Assembly: GCA_940337035.1 (NCBI GenBank)
Contig: CALNHX010007501.1
Span: 1 to 64,000, forward strand
DNA length: 64,000 nucleotides
Direction of reading: 5' to 3'
Source of the DNA: Agriotes lineatus
Taxonomy: Eukaryota; Arthropoda; Insecta; Coleoptera; Elateridae
The translations under genes and the position numbers were made by a program. Below are positions 45,520-58,900 of this stretch, piece by piece (the stretch's first letter is position 1; each line of letters starts with the position of its first letter). The notes under the pieces are model-generated. The model had not been told where the DNA came from. It saw only the letters and a program-made list of their open reading frames with translations, and did not search any database.

Positions 45520-48500
45520 GTGCCATAATCAATTAATGGGAAGCTCAAAAAGCAGCCAAAGCAAACGGTGAGTGTTAGCAGCACTATTTGTGTTAGTAGA
45601 ATTGGCAAATCACTAATATAAAGCTATTCCCTACATTACGGTCACACATTCGATTTTTTGGGACCTAACAATTCAAAGTTGGTTACCCTAAGACGCCGAT
45701 GGAGTTAGATAAATTGTATTTTTTATTTACTAAAAATCCTGCAAGTTGCCTAGCTCTCATTTCTATATTAATTTAGTTAAAATAATAGCTTCAGGAGCTT
45801 ATTAGGTGCCATAATCAATTAATGGGAAGCTCAAAAAGCTGCCAAAGCAAACGGTTCGTGTTAGCAGCACTATTTGTGTTAGTAGAATTGGCAAATCACT
45901 AATATAAAGCTATTCCCTACATTACGGTCACACATTCGATTTTTTGGGACCTAACAATTCAAAGTTGGTTACCCTAAGACGCCGATGGAGTTAGATAAAT
46001 TGTATTTTTTATTTACTAAAAATCCTGCAAGTTGCCTAGCTCTCATTTCTATATTAATTTAGTTAAAATAATAGCTTCAGGAGCTTATTAGGTGCCATAA
46101 TCAATTAATGGGAGGCTCAAAAAGCAGCCAAAGCAAACGGTGACTGTTAGCAGCACTATTTGTGTTAGTAGAATTGGCAAATCACTAATATAAAGCTATT
46201 CCCTACATTACGGTCACACATTCGATTTTTTGGGACCTAACAATTCAAAGTTGGTTACCGTAAGACGCCGATGGAGTTAGATAAATTTTATTTTTTATTT
46301 ACTAATAATCCTGCAAGTTGCCTAGCTCTCATTTCTATATTAATTTAGTTAAAATAATGGCTTCAGGAGCTTATTAGGTGCCATAATCAATTAATGGGAA
46401 GCTCAAAAAGCAGCCAAAGCAAACGGTTCGTGTTAGCAGCACTATTTGTGTTAGTAGAATTGGCAAATCATTAATATAAAGCTATTCCATACATTACGGT
46501 CACACATTCGATTTTTTGAGACCTAACAATTCAAAGTTGGTTACCCTATGACGCCGATGGAGTTAGATAAATTGTATTTTTTATTTACTAAAAATCCTGC
46601 AAGTTTTCTAGCTCTCATTTCTATATTAATTTAGTTAAAATAATGGCTTCAGGAGCTTATTAGGTGCCATAATCAATTAATGGGACGCTCAAAAAGCAGC
46701 CAAAGCGAACGGTGAGTGTTAGCAGCACTATTTGTGTTTGTAGAATTGGCAAATCATTAATATAAAGCTATTCCGTACATGACGGTGACACATTCGATTT
46801 TTTGGAACCTGACAATTCAAAGTTGGTTACCCTAAGACGCTGATGGAGTTAGATAAATTGTATTTTTTATTTACTAAAAATCCTGCAAGTTTCCTAGCTC
46901 TCATTTCTATATTAATTTAGTTAAAATAATGGCTTCAGGAGATTATTAGGTGCCATAATCAATTAATGGGAAGCTCAAAAAGCAGCCAAAGCAAACGGTG
47001 AGTGTTAGCAGCACTATTTGTGTTAGTAGAATTGGCAAATCACTAATATAAAGCTATTCCCTACATTACGGTCACACATTCGATTTTTTGGGACCTAACA
47101 ATTCAAAGTTGGTTACCCTAAGACGCCGATGGAGTTAGATAAATTGTATTTTTTATTTACTAAAAATCCTGCAAGTTGCCTAGCTCTCATTTCTATATTA
47201 ATTTAGTTAAAATAATAGCTTCAGGAGCTTATTAGGTGCCATAATCAATTAATGGGAAACTCAAAAAGCAGCCAAAGCGAACGGTGAGTGTTAGCAGCAC
47301 TATTTGTGTTTGTAGAATTGGCAAATCATTAATATTAAGCTATTCCGTACATGACGGTGACACATTCGATTTTTTGGAACCTAACAATTCAAAGTTGGTT
47401 ACCCTAAGACGCCGATGGAGTTAGATAAATTGTATTTTTTATTTACTAAAAATCCTGCAAGTTTCCTAGCTCTCATTTCTATATTAATTTAGTTAAAATA
47501 ATGGCTGCAGGAGCTTATTAGGTGCCATAATCAATTAATGGGAAGCTCAAAAAGCAGCCAAAGCGAACGGTGAGTGTTAGCAGCACTATTTGTGTTTGTA
47601 GAATTGGCAAATCATTAATATAAAGCTATTCCGTACATGACGGTGACACATTCGATTTTTTGGAACCTAACAATTCAAAGTTGGTTACCCTAAGACGCCG
47701 ATGGAGTTAGATAAATTGTATTTTTTCTTTACTAAAAATCCTGCAAGTTTCCTAGCTCTCATTTCTATATTAATTTAGTTAAAATAATGGCTTCAGGAGC
47801 TTATTAGGTGCCATAATCAATTAATGGGAAGCTCAAAAAGCAGCCAAAGCGAACGGTGAGTGTTAGCAGCACTATTTGTGTTTGTAGAATTGGCAAATCA
47901 TTAATATAAAGCTATTCCGTACATGACGGTGACACATTCGATTTTTTGGAACCTGACAATTCAAAGTTGGTTACCCTAAGACGCCGATGGAGTTAGATAA
48001 ATTGTATTTTTTATTTACTAAAAATCCTGCAAGTTTCCTAGCTCTCATTTCTATATTAATTTAGTTAAAATAATGGCTGCAGGAGCTTATTAGGTGCCAT
48101 AATCAATTAATGGGAAGCTCAAAAAGCAGCCAAAGCGAACGGTGAGTGTTAGCAGCACTATTTGTGTTTGTAGAATTGGCAAATCATTAATATAAAGCTA
48201 TTCCGTACATGACGGTGACACATTCGATTTTTTGGAACCTAACAATTCAAAGTTGGTTACCCTAAGACGCCGATGGAGTTAGATAAATTGTATTTTTTCT
48301 TTACTAAAAATCCTGCAAGTTTCCTAGCTCTCATTTCTATATTAATTTAGTTAAAATAATGGCTTCAGGAGCTTATTAGGTGCCATAATCAATTAATGGG
48401 AAGCTCAAAAAGCAGCCAAAGCGAACGGTGAGTGTTAGCAGCACTATTTGTGTTTGTAGAATTGGCAAATCATTAATATAAAGCTATTCCGTACATGACG

Positions 48501-50690
48501 GTGACACATTCGATTTTTTGGAACCTGACAATTCAAAGTTGGTTACCCTAAGACGCCGATGGAGTTAGATAAATTGTATTTTTTATTTACTAAAAATCCT
48601 GCAAGTTTCTTAGCTCTCATTTCTATATTAATTTAGTTAAAATAATAGCTTCAGGAGCTTATTAGGTGCCATAATCAATTAATGGGAAGCTCAAAAAGCA
48701 GCCAAAGCAAACGGTGAGTGTTAGCAGCACTATTTGTGTTAGTAGAATTGGCAAATCATTAATATAAAGCTATTCCATACATTACGGTCACACATTCGAT
48801 TTTTTGGGACCTAACAATTCAAAGTTGGTTACCCTAAGACGCCGATGGAGTTAGATAAATTGTACTTTTTATTTACTAAAAATCCTGCAAGTTGCCTAGC
48901 TCTCATTTCTATATTAATTTAGTTAAAATAATGGCTTCAGGAGCTTATTAGGTGCCATAATCAATTAATGGGAAGCTCAAAAAGCAGCCAAAGCAAACGG
49001 TGAGTGTTAGCAGCACTATTTGTGTTAGTAGAATTGGCAAATCACTAATATAAAGCTATTCCCTACATTACGGTCACACATTCGATTTTTTGGGACCTAA
49101 CAATTCAAAGTTGGTTACCCTAAGACGCCGATAGAGTTAGATAAATTGTATTTTTTATTTACTAAAAATCCTGCAAGTTTCCTAGCTCTCATTTCTATAT
49201 TAATTTAGTTAAAATAATGGCTTCAGGAGATTATTAGGTGCCATAATCAATTAATGGGAAGCTCAAAAAGCAGCCAAAGCAAACGGTGAGTGTTAGCAGC
49301 ACTATTTGTGTTAGTAGAATTGGCAAATCACTAATATAAAGCTATTCCCTACATTACGGTCACACATTCGATTTTTTGGGACCTAACAATTCAAAGTTGG
49401 TTACCCTAAGACGCCGATGGAGTTAGATAAATTGTATTTTTTATTTACTAAAAATCCTGCAAGTTGCCTAGCTCTCATTTCTATATTAATTTAGTTAAAA
49501 TAATAGCTTCAGGAGCTTATTAGGTGCCATAATCAATTAATGGGAGGCTCAAAAAGCAGCCAAAGCAAACGGTGACTGTTAGCAGCACTATTTGTGTTAG
49601 TAGAATTGGCAAATCACTAATATAAAGCTATTCCCTACATTACGGTCACACATTCGATTTTTTGGGACCTAACAATTCAAAGTTGGTTACCGTAAGACGC
49701 CGATGGAGTTAGATAAATTTTATTTTTTATTTACTAATAATCCTGCAAGTTGCCTAGCTCTCATTTCTATATTAATTTAGTTAAAATAATGGCTTCAGGA
49801 GCTTATTAGGTGCCATAATCAATTAATGGGAAGCTCAAAAAGCAGCCAAAGCAAACGGTTCGTGTTAGCAGCACTATTTGTGTTAGTAGAATTGGCAAAT
49901 CATTAATATAAAGCTATTCCATACATTACGGTCACACATTCGATTTTTTGAGACCTAACAATTCAAAGTTGGTTACCCTATGACGCCGATGGAGTTAGAT
50001 AAATTGTATTTTTTATTTACTAAAAATCCTGCAAGTTTTCTAGCTCTCATTTCTATATTAATTTAGTTAAAATAATGGCTTCAGGAGCTTATTAGGTGCC
50101 ATAATCAATTAATGGGACGCTCAAAAAGCAGCCAAAGCGAACGGTGAGTGTTAGCAGCACTATTTGTGTTTGTAGAATTGGCAAATCATTAATATAAAGC
50201 TATTCCGTACATGACGGTGACACATTCGATTTTTTGGAACCTGACAATTCAAAGTTGGTTATCCTAAGACGCTGATGGAGTTAGATAAATTGTATTTTTT
50301 ATTTACTAAAAATCCTGCAAGTTTCCTAGCTCTCATTTCTATATTAATTTAGTTAAAATAATGGCTTCAGGAGATTATTAGGTGCCATAATCAATTAATG
50401 GGAAGCTCAAAAAGCAGCCAAAGCAAACGGTGAGTGTTAGCAGCACTATTTGTGTTAGTAGAATTGGCAAATCACTAATATAAAGCTATTCCCTACATTA
50501 CGGTCACACATTCGATTTTTTGGGACCTAACAATTCAAAGTTGGTTACCCTAAGACGCCGATGGAGTTAGATAAATTGTATTTTTTATTTACTAAAAATC
50601 CTGCAAGTTGCCTAGCTCTCATTTCTATATTAATTTAGTTAAAATAATAGCTTCAGGAGCTTATTAGGTGCCATAATCAATTAATGGGAA
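45520..50690 (+). repeat. Satellite 12-monomer (3,432-bp) block duplication
   Basis: The private variant GGAGGCTC occurs at 46111 and 49543, exactly 12 x 286 bp apart. Adjacent GGTGACTGTTAG, TTACCGTAAG, AATTTTATTTTTT and GGTTCGTGTTAG variants keep the same order. Confidence 0.7.
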
Positions 50691-53600
50691 ACTCAAAAAG
50701 CAGCCAAAGCAAACGGTGAGTGTTAGCAGCACTATTTGTGTTAGTAGAATTGGCAAATCACTAATATAAAGCTATTCCCTACATTACGGTCACACATTCG
50801 ATTTTTTGGGACCTAACAATTCAAAGTTGGTTACCGTAAGACGCCGATGGAGTTAGATAAATTTTATTTTTTATTTACTAATAATCCTGCAAGTTGCCTA
50901 GCTCTCATTTCTATATTAATTTAGTTAAAATAATGGCTTCAGGAGCTTATTAGGTGCCATAATCAATTAATGGGAAGCTCAAAAAGCAGCCAAAGCAAAC
51001 GGTTCGTGTTAGCAGCACTATTTGTGTTAGTAGAATTGGCAAATCATTAATATAAAGCTATTCCATACATTACGGTCACACATTCGATTTTTTGAGACCT
51101 AACAATTCAAAGTTGGTTACCCTATGACGCCGATGGAGTTAGATAAATTGTATTTTTTATTTACTAAAAATCCTGCAAGTTGCCTAGCTCTCATTTATAT
51201 ATTAATTTAGTTAAAATAATGGCTTCAGGAGCTTATTAGGTGCCATAATCAATTAATGGGAAGCTCAAAAAGCAGCCAAAGCGAACGGTGAGTGTTAGCA
51301 GCACTATTTGTGTTTGTAGAATTGGCAAATCATTAATATTAAGCTATTCCGTACATGACGGTGACACATTCGATTTTTTGGAACCTAACAATTCAAAGTT
51401 GGTTACCCTAAGACGCCGATGGAGTTAGATAAATTGTATTTTTTATTTACTAAAAATCCTGCAAGTTTCCTAGCTCTCATTTCTATATTAATTTAGTTAA
51501 AATAATGGCTGCAGGAGCTTATTAGGTGCCATAATCAATTAATGGGAAGCTCAAAAAGCAGCCAAAGCGAACGGTGAGTGTTAGCAGCACTATTTGTGTT
51601 TGTAGAATTGGCAAATCATTAATATAAAGCTATTCCGTACATGACGGTGACACATTCGATTTTTTGGAACCTGACAATTCAAAGTTGGTTACCCTAAGAC
51701 GCCGATGGAGTTAGATAAATTGTATTTTTTATTTACTAAAAATCCTGCAAGTTTCTTAGCTCTCATTTCTATATTAATTTAGTTAAAATAATAGCTTCAG
51801 GAGCTTATTAGGTGCCATAATCAATTAATGGGAAACTCAAAAAGCAGCCAAAGCAAACGGTGAGTGTTAGCAGCACTATTTGTGTTAGTAGAATTGGCAA
51901 ATCACTAATATAAAGCTATTCCCTACATTACGGTCACACATTCGATTTTTTGGGACCTAACAATTCAAAGTTGGTTACCGTAAGACGCCGATGGAGTTAG
52001 ATAAATTTTATTTTTTATTTACTAAAAATCCTGCAAGTTGCCTAGCTCTCATTTCTATATTAATTTAGTTAAAATAATAGCTTCAGGAGCTTATTAGGTG
52101 CCATAATCAATTAATGGGAAACTCAAAAAGCAGCCAAAGCAAACGGTGAGTGTTAGCAGCACTATTTGTGTTAGTAGAATTGGCAAATCACTAATATAAA
52201 GCTATTCCCTACATTACGGTCACACATTCGATTTTTTGGGACCTAACAATTCAAAGTTGGTTACCCTAAGACGCCGATGGAGTTAGATAAATTGTATTTT
52301 TTATTTACTAAAAATCCTGCAAGTTGCCTAGCTCTCATTTCTATATTAATTTAGTTAAAATAATAGCTTCAGGAGCTTATTAGGTGCCATAATCAATTAA
52401 TGGGAAACTCAAAAAGCAGCCAAAGCAAACGGTGAGTGTTAGCAGCACTATTTGTGTTAGTAGAATTGGCAAATCACTAATATAAAGCTATTCCCTACAT
52501 TACGGTCACACATTCGATTTTTTGGGACCTAACAATTCAAAGTTGGTTACCGTAAGACGCCGATGGAGTTAGATAAATTTTATTTTTTATTTACTAATAA
52601 TCCTGCAAGTTGCCTAGCTCTCATTTCTATATTAATTTAGTTAAAATAATGGCTTCAGGAGCTTATTAGGTGCCATAATCAATTAATGGGAAGCTCAAAA
52701 AGCAGCCAAAGCAAACGGTTCGTGTTAGCAGCACTATTTGTGTTAGTAGAATTGGCAAATCATTAATATAAAGCTATTCCATACATTACGGTCACACATT
52801 CGATTTTTTGAGACCTAACAATTCAAAGTTGGTTACCCTATGACGCCGATGGAGTTAGATAAATTGTATTTTTTATTTACTAAAAATCCTGCAAGTTGCC
52901 TAGCTCTCATTTATATATTAATTTAGTTAAAATAATGGCTTCAGGAGCTTATTAGGTGCCATAATCAATTAATGGGAAGCTCAAAAAGCAGCCAAAGCGA
53001 ACGGTGAGTGTTAGCAGCACTATTTGTGTTTGTAGAATTGGCAAATCATTAATATTAAGCTATTCCGTACATGACGGTGACACATTCGATTTTTTGGAAC
53101 CTAACAATTCAAAGTTGGTTACCCTAAGACGCCGATGGAGTTAGATAAATTGTATTTTTTCTTTACTAAAAATCCTGCAAGTTTCCTAGCTCTCATTTCT
53201 ATATTAATTTAGTTAAAATAATGGCTTCAGGAGCTTATTAGGTGCCATAATCAATTAATGGGAAGCTCAAAAAGCAGCCAAAGCGAACGGTGAGTGTTAG
53301 CAGCACTATTTGTGTTTGTAGAATTGGCAAATCATTAATATAAAGCTATTCCGTACATGACGGTGACACATTCGATTTTTTGGAACCTGACAATTCAAAG
53401 TTGGTTACCCTAAGACGCCGATGGAGTTAGATAAATTGTATTTTTTATTTACTAAAAATCCTGCAAGTTTCTTAGCTCTCATTTCTATATTAATTTAGTT
53501 AAAATAATAGCTTCAGGAGCTTATTAGGTGCCATAATCAATTAATGGGAAGCTCAAAAAGCAGCCAAAGCAAACGGTGAGTGTTAGCAGCACTATTTGTG

Positions 53601-55718
53601 TTAGTAGAATTGGCAAATCATTAATATAAAGCTATTCCATACATTACGGTCACACATTCGATTTTTTGGGACCTAACAATTCAAAGTTGGTTACCCTAAG
53701 ACGCCGATGGAGTTAGATAAATTGTACTTTTTATTTACTAAAAATCCTGCAAGTTGCCTAGCTCTCATTTCTATATTAATTTAGTTAAAATAATGGCTTC
53801 AGGAGCTTATTAGGTGCCATAATCAATTAATGGGAAGCTCAAAAAGCAGCCAAAGCAAACGGTGAGTGTTAGCAGCACTATTTGTGTTAGTAGAATTGGC
53901 AAATCACTAATATAAAGCTATTCCCTACATTACGGTCACACATTCGATTTTTTGGGACCTAACAATTCAAAGTTGGTTACCCTAAGACGCCGATAGAGTT
54001 AGATAAATTGTATTTTTTATTTACTAAAAATCCTGCAAGTTGCCTAGCTCTCATTTCTATATTAATTTAGTTAAAATAATAGCTTCAGGAGCTTATTAGG
54101 TGCCATAATCAATTAATGGGAAGCTCAAAAAGCAGCCAAAGCAAACGGTGAGTGTTAGCAGCACTATTTGTGTTAGTAGAATTGGCAAATCATTAATATA
54201 AAGCTATTCCGTACATGACGGTGACACATTCGATTTTTTGGAACCTAACAATTCAAAGTTGGTTACCCTAAGACGCCGATGGAGTTAGATAAATTGTATT
54301 TTTTATTTACTAAAAATCCTGCAAGTTTCCTAGCTCTCATTTCTATATTAATTTAGTTAAAATAATGGCTTCAGGAGCTTATTAGGTGCCATAATCAATT
54401 AATGGGAAGCTTAAAAAGAGGCCAAAGCGAACGGTGAGTTTTAGCAGCACTATTTGTGTTTGTAGAATTGGCAAATCATTAATATAAAGCTATTCCGTAC
54501 ATGACGGTGACACATTCGATTTTTTGGAACCTAACAATTCAAAGTTGGTTACCCTAAGACGCCGATGGAGTTAGATAAATTGTATTTTTTATTTACTAAA
54601 AATCCTGCAAGTTTCCTAGCTCTCATTTCTATATTAATTTAGTTAAAATAATGGCTTCAGGAGCTTATTAGGTGCCATAATCAATTAATGGGAAGCTCAA
54701 AAAGAGGCCAAAGCGAACGGTGAGTTTTAGCAGCACTATTTGTGTTTGTAGAATTGGCAAATCATTAATATAAAGCTATTCCGTACATGACGGTGACACA
54801 TTCGATTTTTTGGAACCTAACAATTCAAAGTTGGTTACCCTAAGACGCCGATGGAGTTAGATAAATTGTATTTTTTATTTACTAAAAATCCTGCAAGTTT
54901 CCTAGCTCTCATTTCTATATTAATTTAGTTAAAATAATGACTTCAGGAGCTTATTAGGTGCCCTAATCAATTAATGGGAAGTTCAAAAAGCAGCCAAAGC
55001 GAACGGTGAGTGTTAGCAGCACTATTTGTGTTTGTAGAATTGGCAAATCATTAATATAAAGCTATTCCGTACATGACGGTGACACATTCGATTTTTTAGA
55101 ACCCAACAATTCAAAGTTGGTTACCCTAAGACCCCGATGGAGTTAGATAAATTGTATTTTTTATTTACTAAAAATCCTGCAAGTTTTCTAGCTCTCATTT
55201 CTATATTAATTTAGTTAAAATAATGGCTTCAGGAGCTTATTAGGTGCCATAATCAATTAATGGGAAGCTCAAAAAGTAGCCAAAGCAAACGGTGAGTGTT
55301 AGCAGCACTATTTGTGTTAGTAGAATTGGCAAATCATTAATATAAAGCTATTCCATACATTACGGTCACACATTCGATTTTTTGGGACCTAACAATCCAA
55401 AGTTGGTTACCCTAAGAAGCCGATGGAGTTAGATAAATTGTATTTTTTATTTACTAAAAATCCTGCAAGTTGCCTAGCTCTCATTTCTATATTAATTTAG
55501 TTAAAATAATGGCTTCAGGAGCTTATTAGGTGCCATAATCAATAAATTTCAAGCTCAAAAAGCAGCCAAAGCGAACGGTGAGTTTTAGCAGCACTATTTG
55601 TGTTTGTAGAATTGGCAAATCATTAATATAAAGCTATTCCGTACATGACGGTGACACATTCGATTTTTTGGAACCTAACAATTCAAAGTTGGTTACCCTA
55701 AGACGCCGATGGAGTTAG

Positions 55719-55723
55719 ATAAA
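55719..55723. repeat. Copia target site duplication (left)
   Basis: ATAAA, part of the satellite phrase GTTAGATAAATTG, repeated at 60445-60449. Confidence 0.85.
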
Positions 55724-55948
55724 TATTAGCAGTATTAGCAGTGAAATAAAGAACGCCCCGATGGACAAGCGAACACTTTATTGCAGTTACACAATAATCA
55801 AAAACAGATTGACACATCAATACAATAAATTGTATAACAAAACACGACCGAAGTGACGCGCAAGCAGCGACTGTTCATTACTAGCGGCTTCACGAAACTG
55901 TGACGTCAGATGCGCCGGATCGAACCATTGGCGTACCGTATTCTGACA
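55724..55948 (-). repeat. Copia 3' LTR
   Basis: 225 bp. The gag-pol frame runs about 59 bases into it, ending at 55890. An AATAAA signal on the coding strand lies at 55777-55782 (AATAAAGTG), suited to 3' end formation. A second copy of TGACGTCA is at 55901-55908. Confidence 0.95.
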
Positions 55949-58900
55949 CTTCCCCTCGATACGCAGCGGATGACTTATCTTTTCCATGGTGATTCCAAAT
56001 GTTCATCATCTCCAGGCATTTCAAATGTTTAGGTCTAGGTAAACACTTCGTAAGCACGTCAGCTGCCATATCTTCTGTCTTGACATGTAAAACTCTCAGG
56101 GGACCATTCCGAATAGCTTCTCGTATGAAGTGGTACCTGATGTCGATATGCTTGCTTCTGCCATGAAAGGTTGGGTTGCTCGCTAACTTGAGGGCACTCA
56201 GATTATCGTTGTATATCTCCACATCAGCTAGGTGGGAAAAACCAAGTTCTGTTACAAAATTCTTCAAATATAAGGCTTCCTTAGCAGCTTCCGTCAATCC
56301 CATGTACTCCGCTTCAGTAGACGAAAGGGCGACAGTTCTTTGCTCCCTAGCATCCCATGATATAGCTCCAGACGTTAGAATAAACGAATATCCAGTATAA
56401 GAGCGCCTGTCATCAATGCAGTTTCCCCAATCGGCATCCACGTAGCCTCTTATTCCCTGGTTGTCAGGTTCGTATAGGATTCCTAATCCCTCTGTACCTT
56501 TCAGATAACGAAGTATCCGCTTAGCAGCAGTCCAATGTATATTCCTGTAGCAATTATTGAACTGTCCGAGAAAACTAACTGCAAAGCATATGTCAGGCCG
56601 GGTAGCCATTGCCAGATAGGTAAGAGCGCCTATCAGTTCCCTGTACGGGAGCCTCTTCTCTTCTTCAGTGGCTTCTTCCGTCGGTTTTGTGAGTTTGACG
56701 TTGATGTCCATGGGAGTAGATACAGGTTTGGCTTCTGACATACCAAATCGGGCTAGAATTTCAGATATATAACCTCTCTGGTGAAGTCTTATCTTGTTTC
56801 CTGATCGAGAAAATTCAATTCCCAAGCAGTGACCAATATTTCCAAGGTCTCGCAGTTCAAATTCGCTGGACAATTTTCGTTTCAGTTCGTTGATAGTTTT
56901 ATCTTGTTTAGATGATACCAATATGTCGTCGACATATATCACAATCAAGGTCAAATCTTCCCCTTTTCCCATGCGGTATACACAAGGATCAGCTTTGGTA
57001 GGATTTGCACCGCAGCTCAGTAGTACTTGATTCAGCTTGGCATGCCAACTTCTACCAGCTTGTTTCAAGCCATAGAGAGATTTATTGAGTAAACATACTT
57101 TCTCACCTTGTTCGAGTTCCTTGAGCATCTTGGCTGCTTTTCTTCCAACTTCAGAATCATCGGATTCATTTTCCACGATGGTTTCTAGGATTACTCTAAG
57201 TTGTTTTGGTGGTTCCATGTAAATGACTTCTTCGAGATCACCGTTCAAGTAAGCGCAAGTCACATCGAGCTGGTGTATCTTCATTCCACATCGAGCTGCT
57301 AAAGCCGTAACCAATCTTACAGAACTTAAACGTGCGACTGGAGCAAATGTTTCGTTGAAGTGAATACCAGGCCGTTGACTAAAGCCTTGTGCAACCAGTC
57401 GAGCCTTCCTTCGCTCGAGCGTTCCATCAGCACGATACTTGTTTCGTAGTACGATTCTGCTGCCTATTACATCTTGGTCTGGAGGACGGTCCACAAGTTC
57501 CCAAGTGTCATTTTTGATGATAGATTTTACTTCGATAGCCATTGCTTGATACCATTCTGCAGCATCCGGTCCGTTTATGACATGATTCATGGGTATCTCG
57601 GCCAAAAACGCCTGTTCTGCAATTTCTGCTGTCTCCGCTTCCTCGGGAATCGTGTTGTACACTTTTCGTGGTCTTCCCCTTGATCCACTCCTCACCAATT
57701 TTGGTCTTCCGGGTCCACGTCTGATAACACTTTCCTCAGGCTCAGGTGGCTCGTCTTCAGGTTCAGGTTCCTCGTATTCCACGTTAGGATAGTCCAAACG
57801 TATGTCCATAGTACGAGTTTCTTCGTTTTCTGCGAAAACTTCGGGAGTTCTCGATTCAATTATGTTGCTCGGCACGAAATCTTCGAATTCTTTAACCAAG
57901 GGAGTTTGTTTCTCAAGAAATTTCACATCCCGTGTTACAATTATTTTCTTTTCGTTTGGTAGCCACACCTTGAAACCTTTGGTTTGTTCGGAATAACCAA
58001 TGAACGTGCCTTCTAAGCACCTATCGTCCAATTTACTTCTGGCAGGGTCACGGTTCAGGCAGAACACTTTACATCCAAACTCTCGAAGATGAGATAGATC
58101 TGGAGGTTTTCCTGTCCAAGCTTCATACGGTGTAACCCCGTCCAAACTTTTTGTAGGACATCGATTACGAATGTAATTTGCCGTGTTCACCGCTTCAGCC
58201 CAAAACGAGGTCGGTAAGCCGGATTGGATCAATAAACAACGTGCAGTGTCCAGTAGAGTACGGTTTTTCCTCTCCGCGATTCCATTTTGCTCTGGACAGT
58301 ATGGACTGGTTAATCTTCGTGTAATTCCCTGACTATTCAATAGGTCATCGAATTCTTTGCTTGTGTATTCGGTTCCGTTGTCAGACTGGAAACATTTTAC
58401 TTTTCGTCCTTGCTGATTTTCGACAAGTTTCAGAAATTCCTTCGTCTTTTGGATGACTTCGTTCTTGTGCCTAATGAAATAAACAAAACAATAACGAGAA
58501 TGGTCATCGATGAATTCGACGTAGTATCTGGCTTTTCCATTGGATTCGATTCGCATAGGACCGCAAACGTCAGTGTGGATAATTTCCAAAGTTTCGGTCT
58601 TCCTCTCGGATTTCTTGGGAAAAGGAAGCCTGGTCATCTTTCCTTTGTAGCACACCTCGCATTCAAGGTTGCAATCTTCATCAGCTTTGAAGTCGTGGCC
58701 TGGAATGTAACCTTTACGTTTGCATAATAGAACGTCTTTCGCGTTTAAATGCCCTAAGCGTCGATGCCATGACATTAGATTTCCCGAACCGGTTTGACAC
58801 GTAAACGCTGAATCTTTTAGATTGTTCACGTTCGAACTCTCTCGTATGTAATACAAATCCCCTACGCGTTCAGCAACAAGTTTAACTTCGCCCATTTTAT

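Larger units (their letters stand above)
16068..55723 (+). repeat. Satellite DNA array, 286-bp monomer (left segment)
   Basis: 39.7 kb, about 139 head-to-tail monomers. The period was measured from successive TCAATTAATG landmarks (16075, 16361, 16647, 16933, 17219), each 286 bp apart. Monomers are AT-rich (roughly 64% A+T by eye) and have no ORF. Landmarks include GGTTACCCTA, GACGCCGATGGAGTTAGATA, CTCTCATTTCTATATTAATT and GGAGCTTATTAGGTGCC. Most copies differ by only a few percent. No other gene or element interrupts it before Copia at 55724. A pericentromeric or other heterochromatic location is inferred. Confidence 0.95.
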
